Shown piece by piece: positions 7,601-15,157 of a stretch of 64,000 bases of DNA; the first letter of the stretch is position 1, and each line of letters starts with the position of its first letter. This stretch comes from Fibrobacter succinogenes (lineage in GTDB: Bacteria; Fibrobacterota; Fibrobacteria; Fibrobacterales; Fibrobacteraceae): contig CACZAD010000029.1 of assembly GCA_902779055.1 (NCBI GenBank), forward strand, positions 114,426 through 178,425, given 5' to 3'. Both the position numbers and the translations under genes were made by a program. The notes below the pieces were generated by a model. The model did not search any database. It had not been told where the DNA came from and saw only the letters and a program-made list of their open reading frames with translations.

Positions 7601-9521
7601 TTTTTTGCAATTTCCCAAGCGCAAACATCGCTACAAGGTAAATCGCAAAGAACCATAACAGTGCGTTTTCGACAAAATCGCCAATGACTGTATAGAAGGT
7701 GCTTCTCGTCTTGAGAGGCACTTTTCTTTGTATGACTCTGGTTTCGAAAATCTTGGTGTTCTGGTCGTAGTGTCCGTATTGGTCGATGAACGCTGAGACA
7801 CCGCTGTTTGCAAGGCGGGCCACCGGGTAGCCGTAAGAGACCGCCATATGACGTACGATGTTCAGATGCTGGAACGGAGCGGTACTTTTGCCGAACCATC
7901 CGTCGTTCGTGATGTTCACCATCAGGCGGGAGCCTTTCCGGATGGATTCGCGGATGATGTCGCCGAAGATGGCGTCGTAGCAGATGTAAGGTGTCCAGTT
8001 GTAGGGACCATAAACGGGAGTCTCTTTCCCGGGAACGAAATCGCCTTCACCAAGATCCACGTAGTTCAAGATGGGGAATACTTCGTCAAAGGGGATGCGT
8101 TCGCTAAAGGGCACGAGATGCTTTTTGACGTAGCGCTGCGGAAAATCCGGATCGCCTGGCGTAAAGAGGAACGATGCGTTGTAGATTTCGAAGCGTCTTG
8201 GATTGTTGATGTCCATTGAAACGCGCTTGTAGTCGAGAGCGCCCGTAAGGATGCTTGCATCCATTCTGTTGGCCATCTGGTGCAACTGCCTGATGACCTG
8301 AGGCTGGCGTCGGATGTGGTCGGGGATAGCCGTTTCTGCAAGCAGAATGAGGTTTGTGCCTGGCTGGACGCTGTCCTTTACCATGTTGAAAGTCTTTGTG
8401 ACTATGGAATCGAAACGTTGCTTGCTCCACTTGGCGCCCTGTGCAATGCTTGGCTGCACCATGGCGATGGATGGAGCTTCGTTGTTCTGGTCGTTATAGA
8501 ACGGGGATGCTTCGGGTGATGAGAGAACGCAGCTCCCATGAATGAGGAGCGTGATGAAAATAACGAACGGGACTGCGAAGAGAGCTAACTTCTTGCGCCC
8601 CTTCTGCGAAAATGCATAAGCGACGACTTGGTTCGAGGCTACAATCAGAATGGTATAACCGAATACGCCAATAATCGAAAGCGTCTGGATCAGTTCAATG
8701 TGGTTTCCAAAGGCATAGCCGAGGTGGCTCCACGGGAATGCGAAATCGCCACTGGAACGGACCATTTCGATTCCAGCGAAGAATATAGGGAATAGGGGTA
8801 ACAGGAAAGTTTTGCCTTTGCCCTTCAAGTTCTTGACAGTCGAATACACGAACGAGGCAAGAACATTAAACATACTGAGGTAAGCGACGAGGAGGATGAG
8901 TCCAAGGAAAATGAGTCCCGAGGGGGCGGTTTCCACGTTCATCACGTTACGGATCCAGTAGTAGTTGATCGTGTTGTAGATCATGCTGGCCCAGAATGTC
9001 GCGAACACCGCTGTCTCGCGGTTGTACTTGTTTAATACAATGAACCACGGCACAAGCGTAATGAGAATGGCGGGGCCAAGCGGGAGCGGCGGGAACGCGA
9101 ACGCCACGAGCAACCAGGATATGCTTGCGAGGGCGAGGGCGACGAGGGCGTTTTTTTGCCTGTACATCTTGGCGTTCCAACGTCCAAAGACGACAAGCCA
9201 GTAGATGAACATCGGAATGAACGTTGCTACAATCTGGTTCAGTCCGGCGTGGCTACGCGTAAGGTAATCCAGTGCGAGGAACGCAAAGAGCGTAATCCCG
9301 TAGGTGTTAAAGAGTCGCGAAAAGGGGCGACGTGCCGCTTTTACAAACAGGAACGATACGAGAACCACGATGGGCAAGAGCTGCCCGGCCTGCACGTAGA
9401 GTCCCGGTGTTTGGGGGCGCAAAAAAAACAGGACGAACTCTATTGCAACAAGAATCGATGCGTAAATCTTGTACGCTCGTGGAAAACTTTTGATTTTATT
9501 TAGAAACTGCTCGGTAGTCAT
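7584..9521 (-). CDS. lnt: Apolipoprotein N-acyltransferase
   Basis: Lnt transfers the third acyl chain from phospholipid to the N-terminal cysteine of diacylated apolipoproteins in the inner membrane. The C-terminal nitrilase-type domain (about 350-610) shows the catalytic Glu in LLAETAIP, Lys in YVKKHLVPFSE and Cys in ICYDAIFGD, plus NITNDGWFGKS. The membrane part precedes it and a final TM closes the protein near residue 625. At 645 residues it is well above the usual 500-550; the excess is an N-terminal block of about 120 residues with roughly four extra TM segments. ATG 9521 is the first in-frame start. The many lipoproteins in this window are its expected substrates. Confidence 0.92.
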   Translation of the reverse strand: MTTEQFLNKIKSFPRAYKIYASILVAIEFVLFFLRPQTPGLYVQAGQLLPIVVLVSFLFVKAARRPFSRLFNTYGITLFAFLALDYLTRSHAGLNQIVATFIPMFIYWLVVFGRWNAKMYRQKNALVALALASISWLLVAFAFPPLPLGPAILITLVPWFIVLNKYNRETAVFATFWASMIYNTINYYWIRNVMNVETAPSGLIFLGLILLVAYLSMFNVLASFVYSTVKNLKGKGKTFLLPLFPIFFAGIEMVRSSGDFAFPWSHLGYAFGNHIELIQTLSIIGVFGYTILIVASNQVVAYAFSQKGRKKLALFAVPFVIFITLLIHGSCVLSSPEASPFYNDQNNEAPSIAMVQPSIAQGAKWSKQRFDSIVTKTFNMVKDSVQPGTNLILLAETAIPDHIRRQPQVIRQLHQMANRMDASILTGALDYKRVSMDINNPRRFEIYNASFLFTPGDPDFPQRYVKKHLVPFSERIPFDEVFPILNYVDLGEGDFVPGKETPVYGPYNWTPYICYDAIFGDIIRESIRKGSRLMVNITNDGWFGKSTAPFQHLNIVRHMAVSYGYPVARLANSGVSAFIDQYGHYDQNTKIFETRVIQRKVPLKTRSTFYTVIGDFVENALLWFFAIYLVAMFALGKLQKKVVRN

Positions 9522-9600
9522 TTGTTTTAGTAGGAAGTAGGCGGTCGGAAGTGTTTGGTGCGTGTCATCCCGTGCTTGTCACGGGATCGCCTTTCTCGGA
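9522..9600. repeat. Heptad-type repeat followed by palindromic repeat
   Basis: TAGTAGGAAGTAGGCGG begins at 9529, and a palindrome ATCCCGTG (9567-9574) / CACGGGAT (9580-9587) with tail CGCCTTTC follows. Both repeat families of the window thus sit side by side between lnt and rsmI. Confidence 0.7.
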
Positions 9601-10287
9601 TTACAGTCCGCTTTTATCCTTGGGATTGAATATCAGCACGAATTCGCCTTTGGGCGGATGAGCCTTGAAGTGCGCCGAAATTTCGGTCGGTGTACCGATG
9701 AGGTGTTCTTCGAACTTCTTGGTGAGTTCGCGCATCAATGCAATCTTGATGTCGCCAAAGACCTGCTTGATTTCTTCGACGAACTTGTCGATGTTGTGCG
9801 GGCTTGCGTAAAAGATCTGGGTCGCTTCGACGTCCTTCAGCTTTTCGAGCAGGTGGATGCGCTGGGCGCTCTTCTTGGGCGAAAAGTACTGGAACGTAAA
9901 ATGGTCGGTCGGCATACCGCTCGAAACTAGGGCGGTAATCATGGCGCAGGCGCCGGGAACGGCTCTAACTTCGATGCCTTCGCGGACGCATTCGCGAACG
10001 AGGTTGAATGCGGGGTCGGCAACACCCGGGGTGCCGGCGTCGCTCACGAGGGCGATGTCTCCCGTGTTCTTGAGGAATTCAACGTACTTGGGCGTGACCT
10101 TTTCTTTGTTGAAGTCGTGGTAGGCTTCCATGGGCGTCGTGATGCCGTAATTGTCAAAGAGGATTCTTGAATGACGGGTGTCTTCGGCAAGGACTAGGGG
10201 AACTTCTTTAAGGATGCGCACGGCGCGGTAGGTGATGTCTTCCATGTTCCCGATGGGAGTCGCTACGATGTATAAAGTGTATGACAT
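9601..10287 (-). CDS. rsmI: 16S rRNA (cytidine-1402-2'-O)-methyltransferase
   Basis: RsmI methylates the 2'-hydroxyl of C1402 in the decoding centre of 16S rRNA using S-adenosylmethionine. The 228-residue tetrapyrrole-methylase-fold protein shows the family blocks LYIVATPIGNMEDITYRA at the start, LAEDTRHSRILFDNYGI, SDAGTPGVADPAFNLVRE and VPGACAMITALVSSGMP. It is shorter than E. coli RsmI (286), lacking much of the C-terminal extension, as in other short versions. The minus-strand sequence TATCTTTG ends only 4 bases before ATG 10287 and no ribosome-binding site is seen, so the mRNA may be leaderless. Confidence 0.92.
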   Translation of the reverse strand: MSYTLYIVATPIGNMEDITYRAVRILKEVPLVLAEDTRHSRILFDNYGITTPMEAYHDFNKEKVTPKYVEFLKNTGDIALVSDAGTPGVADPAFNLVRECVREGIEVRAVPGACAMITALVSSGMPTDHFTFQYFSPKKSAQRIHLLEKLKDVEATQIFYASPHNIDKFVEEIKQVFGDIKIALMRELTKKFEEHLIGTPTEISAHFKAHPPKGEFVLIFNPKDKSGL

Positions 10288-10291
10288 AATG

Positions 10292-10299
10292 CAAAGATA
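10292..10299 (-). promoter_or_regulatory. -7 type promoter element of rsmI
   Basis: Minus-strand TATCTTTG matches the Bacteroidota TAnnTTTG element; its TATCTT core ends 6 bases before the rsmI ATG. No clear upstream TTTG is seen, so support is partial. Confidence 0.4.
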
Positions 10300-10304
10300 G
10301 AATT

Positions 10305-10871
10305 TTAGTAGTCGCTTGCGCTGTTCAGGTCCGTGGGTCTGTTCGTGTTCAGTTCGAAGGATAGACGCTGGACGAGCTTGCGGTGCATTTCGTTCGAAGC
10401 CTTGTTCACGAGGTCCGTGCGGAATCGCCCGTAGAAAGTGACGTTAATGTCTTGCTGTTCAATGAATTCGACGTGACGCACCAGGGTGCCGTTGCAGAAA
10501 ATGCGCCCAGTAAAGGCATACGTCCAGGATTCATCGACGGGGAGGATCGGCCAAATCGGGATGAGGATGCCGATGTTCCAAGCGGAATTCGGTTCGTTTT
10601 GCTTGACCGTCGCTACGATCTTGGCATCCCCGCGACAGGATTCTCTCGGAAAATCATCGGTGCTGGCCGCTTTAGTATATGCTCGTAGCAAGTCCTCTGA
10701 GAGTTCCAGCGTGTCATTCCCGTAAATAAAGGGGATGCTCCCGAAAAAACTGTACTTTTCGTCTGTTAGAGGGAGCCCATCCAGGTCTCCCTGCGTGAGA
10801 TTCATGGAACATCCCGATAAAAGCCCCGCAAAAATGAGGCCTGCACATAAAAATTTGACGATGGAGCGCAT
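10305..10871 (-). CDS. Hypothetical lipoprotein
   Basis: The 188-residue product has a short basic start, a hydrophobic core and lipobox LLSGC with the cysteine near residue 21, so it should be a lipid-anchored envelope protein. The mature part contains SIPFIYGNDTLELSED and a hydrophobic central segment GILIPIWPILPVDESW, with two further cysteines (SCRG and FCNG) that could form a disulfide. It lies 17 bases upstream of rsmI on the same strand. No family is recognised. A TATCTT box 6 bases before ATG and no ribosome-binding site suggest a leaderless transcript. Confidence 0.7.
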   Translation of the reverse strand: MRSIVKFLCAGLIFAGLLSGCSMNLTQGDLDGLPLTDEKYSFFGSIPFIYGNDTLELSEDLLRAYTKAASTDDFPRESCRGDAKIVATVKQNEPNSAWNIGILIPIWPILPVDESWTYAFTGRIFCNGTLVRHVEFIEQQDINVTFYGRFRTDLVNKASNEMHRKLVQRLSFELNTNRPTDLNSASDY

Positions 10872-10877
10872 GCGTTA

Positions 10878-10883
10878 AAGATA
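10878..10883 (-). promoter_or_regulatory. -10 element of the lipoprotein gene
   Basis: Minus-strand TATCTT, with a 6-base gap to the ATG at 10871. The 46-52 bases shared with the divergent LpxH-like gene must hold both promoters. Confidence 0.4.
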
Positions 10884-10923
10884 TAAAAAAACGAACGGAG
10901 CCGATTTTATTTAGATTGTGGCT

Positions 10924-11643
10924 ATGGAATTGCCTGCTTATTTTATCAGTGACGCCCACTTGGGAATCGAACCTCCGGGAGCTGTTCCCAATAGAGAAAA
11001 AAAGTTGATAGAGCTTCTTTCTTCTTGGAAGGGCAAGGCTAGCCATGTCGTCGTGATTGGCGACCTTTTTGAGTTTTGGTACGAATACAATTATTATGTG
11101 GCTTCGGCCCATTTTGACTTGTACCGGGCCTTTGCTGAACTTGTGGAATCGGGGGTCAAGGTTCACCTGTTGCAGGGAAACCATGACTTTGCGTATGGCG
11201 AATTCTTTCCGAAGATGTTGGGCGTTTCTGTCCAGAAGTCCCTGATTCTTGAAATCCAGGGCAAGAGGCTGTTCTTTATGCATGGAGACGGCGTTCCCAA
11301 GTCCGATCGCGGCTACCGCTTTTTGCGTAAGGTGCTGGACTTGCCGTTGAACAGGTTCCTATTCAAACAGATCCATCCGGATTGGGGAATGGGGCTTGCT
11401 CGCTTTGTCGGCCGCAATAGCCGCAAATATGGCGAAAGCAGGATTATCAAGATTGAGGAATATCTGGAGTGGGGTGACCGCATCCTCGAAAAGGAACATT
11501 GCAATTTCTGTATCCACGGACACCACCATATTTCGGGCATCTGGAATACCAAGAGCGGTATTGTTGCATCTCCAGGGGAGTTTATAAAAAAGCCCACCAT
11601 CCTCTGCTTGGAGAATGGTGGGTTAAAATTGCTTTCGCTTTAA
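10924..11643 (+). CDS. lpxH: UDP-2,3-diacylglucosamine hydrolase-like phosphoesterase (LpxH family)
   Basis: LpxH cleaves UDP-2,3-diacylglucosamine to lipid X and UMP in lipid A synthesis on the cytoplasmic face of the inner membrane. The calcineurin-type metal motifs are all present in the 239-residue protein: FISDAHLG at the start, VIGDLFEFWYEY, QGNHDFAYG, FFMHGDG and HGHHHISG. The segment SDRGYRFLRKVL matches the helical cap. Two starts are possible, GTG 10918 and ATG 10924; the ATG is chosen because the homologous region begins ELPAYFISD and TAGATT (10912-10917) lies 6 bases before it. The gene is divergent from the lipoprotein gene. The symbol assumes the LpxH rather than LpxG branch. 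Confidence 0.82.
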   Translation: MELPAYFISDAHLGIEPPGAVPNREKKLIELLSSWKGKASHVVVIGDLFEFWYEYNYYVASAHFDLYRAFAELVESGVKVHLLQGNHDFAYGEFFPKMLGVSVQKSLILEIQGKRLFFMHGDGVPKSDRGYRFLRKVLDLPLNRFLFKQIHPDWGMGLARFVGRNSRKYGESRIIKIEEYLEWGDRILEKEHCNFCIHGHHHISGIWNTKSGIVASPGEFIKKPTILCLENGGLKLLSL

Positions 11644-11661
11644 AGCGGTTGAATGTAGAAG

Positions 11662-12093
11662 CTATTCGTTGGTGCCGCTTGCACGACCTTCGGTGGATTG
11701 GACCATCTTTTTGCTGGAATTTTCACCCCAGAGCTTTGCGACAAGGTCGACGCTAGCAAACTTTTGCCAATATTCTTCTACCCAGCACCAGTGGTGGACT
11801 ACACCCTTTTCGTCAGTGATTGTCCAGTCCTTGTGTACAGAGAAAGTCATTTTCTGAGCTTGCGGTGTATAGTAAGGATCAGACGAAGCTTCTGGCTCGA
11901 TGGTGATGGTCCAGGTCCTGCCTACGGTTCTCTTGTAGATGGCTACGTTGAAAGCCACAAGCAGGATCAGGGTGATGATACTCCACTTAAAGTTCTTCTT
12001 CGTCAGCAGGTATATTAAAAGGAGTAGCAATAATATACTGAGTGCAGCGAAGTTGTAATGAGTTGGATAAAATACTTTGAAAACTTCAATCAT
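11662..12093 (-). CDS. Small membrane protein of unknown function
   Basis: This 143-residue protein has two adjacent membrane segments in its first 55 residues (ALSILLLLLLIYLL and SIITLILLVAFNVAIY) separated by a short basic loop. A soluble domain of about 85 residues follows, with strands such as RTWTITIEPEASSD and a His-Trp-Cys-Trp cluster (VHHWCWVEEYW). It is convergent with the LpxH-like gene. No family is recognised. Confidence 0.6.
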   Translation of the reverse strand: MIEVFKVFYPTHYNFAALSILLLLLLIYLLTKKNFKWSIITLILLVAFNVAIYKRTVGRTWTITIEPEASSDPYYTPQAQKMTFSVHKDWTITDEKGVVHHWCWVEEYWQKFASVDLVAKLWGENSSKKMVQSTEGRASGTNE

Positions 12094-12125
12094 TTTACCG
12101 CCTCTCTACTTAGAACGTTAGCGAA

Positions 12126-12863
12126 TTACTTTTTCTTGGCAGCCTTCTGCTGTGCAACGAGCGGTGCGACACTGAAGGTGAGGACGTTCTTCACGACCTG
12201 GCTTTCAGTACGGAAGCTCTTGGTCGGGAGAGCGATGCCGTGAGAAGAAAGCGTGCCCATGAAAGATGCGTTGGCGTGGCTAGCAATGGTGCGGACGTTG
12301 ATGAAGCCCTTGTTCTTGCTGAAAGTGAGCTTGAAGGTCTTCTTGGCTGCATCGTATTCTGCAACCATCGTCTTGTTTTCCTTGGTGTCCAGAGCATTCT
12401 TGGTGTTGTGGTCAAAAATGATGGTACCGCGAGTATCGATGGAAAGCATGGTCTTGTTGCCGACTGCGTTACGGCAAGCGAGAGTGGACCATTCGCCCTT
12501 CTTCTTGGAACCCTTGGCCGTGAAGACGTACTTGTTGCCTTCCTTGACCAAAGTGTATGCGCCAGTAGCTATCTGGAGACCGATTGCATTGAATGCGCCC
12601 TTGAAATAAAGGAATTTGGACTTGGAGCCGACAATGCCGTTGATGAAACGGAAAGACGTGGACTTCGGGGTCTTAATAGGCGTGATAGCAACGCGCTTGC
12701 CAACCGGGTCGACTTCGACATCAACGTAAGGACCTACATCGACTGTTCTGCCATCTTCGGTCTTGGTCTGAGTGGCGAGCTTGTCGAGCTTGAGTGCCTT
12801 AACTGCTTCTTCCGGGAATCTGATGAAACCACGGACGTCCATTTTAACAATTATGTTTTCCAT
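12126..12863 (-). CDS. Internally duplicated protein with SpoVT/AbrB-like segments
   Basis: The 245-residue protein looks like two copies of one roughly 115-residue unit. Each starts with a segment resembling the SpoVT/AbrB swapped-hairpin domain: VKMDVRGFIRFPEEAVKAL near residue 6 and LSIDTRGTIIFDHNTKNAL near 145. Each continues with a charged strand and ends with FKGAFNAIGLQI or FMGTLSSHGIALP. AbrB-type domains bind DNA in transition-state regulators and antitoxins, but the match is weak and the second copy more diverged. The tail is basic (QQKAAKKK). There is a ribosome-binding site (aggtg) before ATG 12863. The function is unknown. Confidence 0.65.
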   Translation of the reverse strand: MENIIVKMDVRGFIRFPEEAVKALKLDKLATQTKTEDGRTVDVGPYVDVEVDPVGKRVAITPIKTPKSTSFRFINGIVGSKSKFLYFKGAFNAIGLQIATGAYTLVKEGNKYVFTAKGSKKKGEWSTLACRNAVGNKTMLSIDTRGTIIFDHNTKNALDTKENKTMVAEYDAAKKTFKLTFSKNKGFINVRTIASHANASFMGTLSSHGIALPTKSFRTESQVVKNVLTFSVAPLVAQQKAAKKK

Positions 12864-13046
12864 TTACACCTCTTTTGTTTGTTGTATTGACTATAAAATA
12901 ACAATTTATTCAACAGATGTCAAAGATTTTGACGAAAAAAGCATGAACAAAGGATAAAAATAGTTTTTTCGTAATCAGTTACATTTGTTGTATAAAAAAT
13001 AATAATAAAATTGTAAAATGTTGCAACAAATGAAAAAATAATTTCT
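12864..13046. other. AT-rich intergenic region
   Basis: These 183 bases are almost all A/T and lie between two minus-strand genes. They presumably hold the promoter of the AbrB-like gene, but I cannot pick one with confidence. No gene, repeat or terminator with a GC stem is visible. Confidence 0.4.
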
Positions 13047-13823
13047 TTATTTGCTTAAAATCACGCTGGAAACGGCTTCTGACAAGGTTTTGTCGGAACG
13101 AAAGGCCTCAGTTACGTTGCCAAAATAACTCTTGATTGTGTGACTGCGATCACGGAATCGCGCTCTATCCGAGAGAATTACTACATTCTGTCCGTTAGAA
13201 ATGTCGCTAGAGTCAAGTTTTACGTCGGCTCGGACGAGGAACTTCGGGTACAGAATGCGATATTTTTCGGAAATCACAACAGCAATACTCAACACCGGAT
13301 CGATCAAAACTGTTGTTTTGGTACTTTTGGCATGTTTGGAGGCTAAAATGGCGCCAGTGCCGCGTCCTGCAACGACTCCGGGCTTTTGGCCGTTGACTTG
13401 CGTTGCGCATTCGTAAATCATCTGGGCGTCGGTTTCGAAAGTTTCTTGTGAAGGCGTTCCTTTGTTGTTGCCGCTTCCGCGGTAGTTGAATGTTACGGCG
13501 GCGTAACCGGGAAGACTGTCGAGTTCGGCGAGGAACTGTGCGGCATCTTCGTCGGCGTCGGGGTAGTAGAGGAGTACGCTGTTCTGCTCGTTGCCGATAA
13601 CGAAACCTTCGAGGACTGTTCCGTCGTCGAGCGTGCAGGAAATGTTCTTTGCCTTGCCTGCGATGGCTTCGCGGGCTTCGTTGTGGGTGATGGCTCGTGG
13701 GAATGCGTTCCTTCGTTCTGTTAGGGCAAGGTAGAATACCATGCTTACATATATAATGAGAAGTATGCCTGCGAGGCGGAGGATGCGGCTGAGTGTTCCC
13801 AAGGCGAAATCTTTTATTTTCAT
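13047..13823 (-). CDS. Membrane-anchored alpha/beta hydrolase-fold protein, probably inactive
   Basis: The 258-residue product has one N-terminal TM (about 15-33, LRLAGILLIIYVSMVFYLAL) followed by an alpha/beta-hydrolase fold like YfhR/BEM46-type proteins: strand NSVLLYYPDA, then AVTFNYRGSGNNKGTPS. Where active relatives carry a GxSxG elbow, this protein reads VAGRGTGAI, with glycine in place of the nucleophilic serine. A late Asp (ILSDRARF) and His (RSHTIKSY) are present. It is therefore probably a non-catalytic member or uses another residue. A TATCTT box 7 bases before ATG 13823 suggests a leaderless message. Confidence 0.72.
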   Translation of the reverse strand: MKIKDFALGTLSRILRLAGILLIIYVSMVFYLALTERRNAFPRAITHNEAREAIAGKAKNISCTLDDGTVLEGFVIGNEQNSVLLYYPDADEDAAQFLAELDSLPGYAAVTFNYRGSGNNKGTPSQETFETDAQMIYECATQVNGQKPGVVAGRGTGAILASKHAKSTKTTVLIDPVLSIAVVISEKYRILYPKFLVRADVKLDSSDISNGQNVVILSDRARFRDRSHTIKSYFGNVTEAFRSDKTLSEAVSSVILSK

Positions 13824-13830
13824 AGCTGAT

Positions 13831-13836
13831 AAGATA
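13831..13836 (-). promoter_or_regulatory. -10 element of the hydrolase-fold gene
   Basis: Minus-strand TATCTT sits 7 bases before the ATG at 13823, with no ribosome-binding site between them. Confidence 0.4.
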
Positions 13837-13879
13837 GTAATTAGTTGACGGAATGCATCTGGCTGGATTTAGATGAATG

Positions 13880-14106
13880 AGAGTCGCATAAGGTGACAAT
13901 GCGAACTGAGAAAGTGCAAATGCGTAAGGTGACCCCAGCACGGTGGCCGGGGTGACAACGTGACGGTTGTTGAAAAAAAACACAAATGCGTAAGGCGGGT
14001 GTCGCACCCAAGCTTGCTTGGGTATGACCGAACCGTAGCATTTGGCGTTATAGGCCTTCGGCCGTATAACGCAAAAGGACTCCCGGTGGAGTACAACCGG
14101 GAGTCC
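13880..14106. repeat. Cluster of intergenic repeats and hairpins
   Basis: Three copies of a GCGTAAGGYG-like unit occur (near 13886 in degenerate form, 13922 and 13986). They surround an imperfect palindrome GTGACCCC...GGGGTGAC (13929-13956). Further on come hairpins GTTATA-GGCC / GGCC-TATAAC (14047-14070) and a perfect 10-bp stem GGACTCCCGG / CCGGGAGTCC (14077-14106). The last could stop transcription but has only a delayed T-run. No coding sequence is seen. Confidence 0.6.
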
Positions 14107-14121
14107 GAGGGATGGGATTGG

Positions 14122-14258
14122 GTGTTCCTTTAAATTACGCTATTTTTTTTGAAAGCGTATCACTTCAAAAACAAAAAGTGTTCCCATAGTGTTCTTTTTC
14201 CAGGAACAGTAAGGAAAAGCGCCGGTTTAACCTACTTTTCTGAAAAATAGGTGTTCCC
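14122..14258. promoter_or_regulatory. Candidate operator: repeated GTGTTCC motif upstream of the TIGR02147 gene
   Basis: GTGTTCC occurs at 14122, GTGTTCCC at 14178 and 14251, and GTGTTCT at 14189, with one inverted GGAACA at 14203. The 14178 and 14189 copies are 11 bases apart, one helical turn. All lie within 170 bases upstream of the predicted regulator and may be its own or another factor's binding sites. Confidence 0.35.
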
Positions 14259-14290
14259 AAAAAAGCCAAAAAAAATTACATTTTCTCCTG

Positions 14291-15157
14291 ATGAACGTAT
14301 ATGCCTACTACAATTATCGAAAGTACCTGCAGGACTACTACGATTACCGTAAGTCCGTCCAAAGGTATTTCTCGTACCGGTCTTTTGCAAAGAAGGCTGG
14401 GTATTCCTCTTCGGGTCTTTACCTAGATCTAATCCGCGGACGCAAGTCGCTGACTCCGCAGATGGTTCCGAAGTTTATCGCTGCTCTTGGTCTCAACGAA
14501 AGGGAAGGTCGTTACTTTGCCCTGATGGTGGACTTCACGCACGCCACGACGGCGTCTTCTAAGCAGCAGATCTTTGATCAGATGTCTGCTCTGTTGCCGC
14601 GCACGATCAAGAACCTGACCAAGAACCAGCAGGAATACTACAGCAAGTGGTATTACGTGGTCGCTCGTGAAGCGCTTGCCGTCCTGAAGATTAACGACAA
14701 GAACATTCAGGAACTTGCGCTTTTCTTGAACCCGAAAATTTCTCTCCCGCAGGCCAAACAGGCTATCCAGCTCCTTCTCAATTTGGGACTTATAGAGCTC
14801 GGCGAAGATGGATTCTACCATTCCGTAAACAAGGCAATTACGAATGGCAGCGAAATCGCCCCGCTTTTCGTTCATCAGTTCCAAAAGCAGATGATTGATT
14901 TGGGAAAAGATGCTCTGGATCACTACAGTACCGAGCGTAGAAATGTATCTTGTATGACGATGAGTGTGTCTGCTCAAGGACTAGAACGCATCATTAGCAA
15001 GATTGACCTCTTCCGCAAGGAAATCGTGGACATCATCCGTTCGGATGAAGGCGAATCCATGGTTTGCGAAATGAACATCCAGTTCTTTCCGTTGAGCAAG
15101 GAAAAGGTGGCTCTTCCACCGGTGGATGCCGAGGGAGGTGAAGATGAAGTTTGTTAA
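14291..15157 (+). CDS. TIGR02147-family protein (putative regulator)
   Basis: The 288-residue product matches my knowledge of TIGR02147, a family expanded in Fibrobacter and found in Bdellovibrio. It begins NVYAYYNYRKYLQDYYDYRK, then FSYRSFAKKAGYSSSGLYLD and the arginine-rich RGRKSLTPQMVPKF, an HTH-like region (about 25-70). The middle and C-terminal parts are helical, with a likely second winged-helix region around residues 145-175. Family members commonly sit just before a lipoprotein gene, as here: the next gene overlaps by 14 bases. DNA binding is inferred, not shown. TACATT (14277-14282) lies 8 bases before ATG. Confidence 0.85.
   Translation: MNVYAYYNYRKYLQDYYDYRKSVQRYFSYRSFAKKAGYSSSGLYLDLIRGRKSLTPQMVPKFIAALGLNEREGRYFALMVDFTHATTASSKQQIFDQMSALLPRTIKNLTKNQQEYYSKWYYVVAREALAVLKINDKNIQELALFLNPKISLPQAKQAIQLLLNLGLIELGEDGFYHSVNKAITNGSEIAPLFVHQFQKQMIDLGKDALDHYSTERRNVSCMTMSVSAQGLERIISKIDLFRKEIVDIIRSDEGESMVCEMNIQFFPLSKEKVALPPVDAEGGEDEVC

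Noticed and set aside
14077..14106. A terminator for the hydrolase-fold gene
   Set aside because: That gene is on the minus strand and starts, not ends, nearby. The perfect stem lacks an adjacent T-run on either strand, so it is listed only as part of the repeat cluster.
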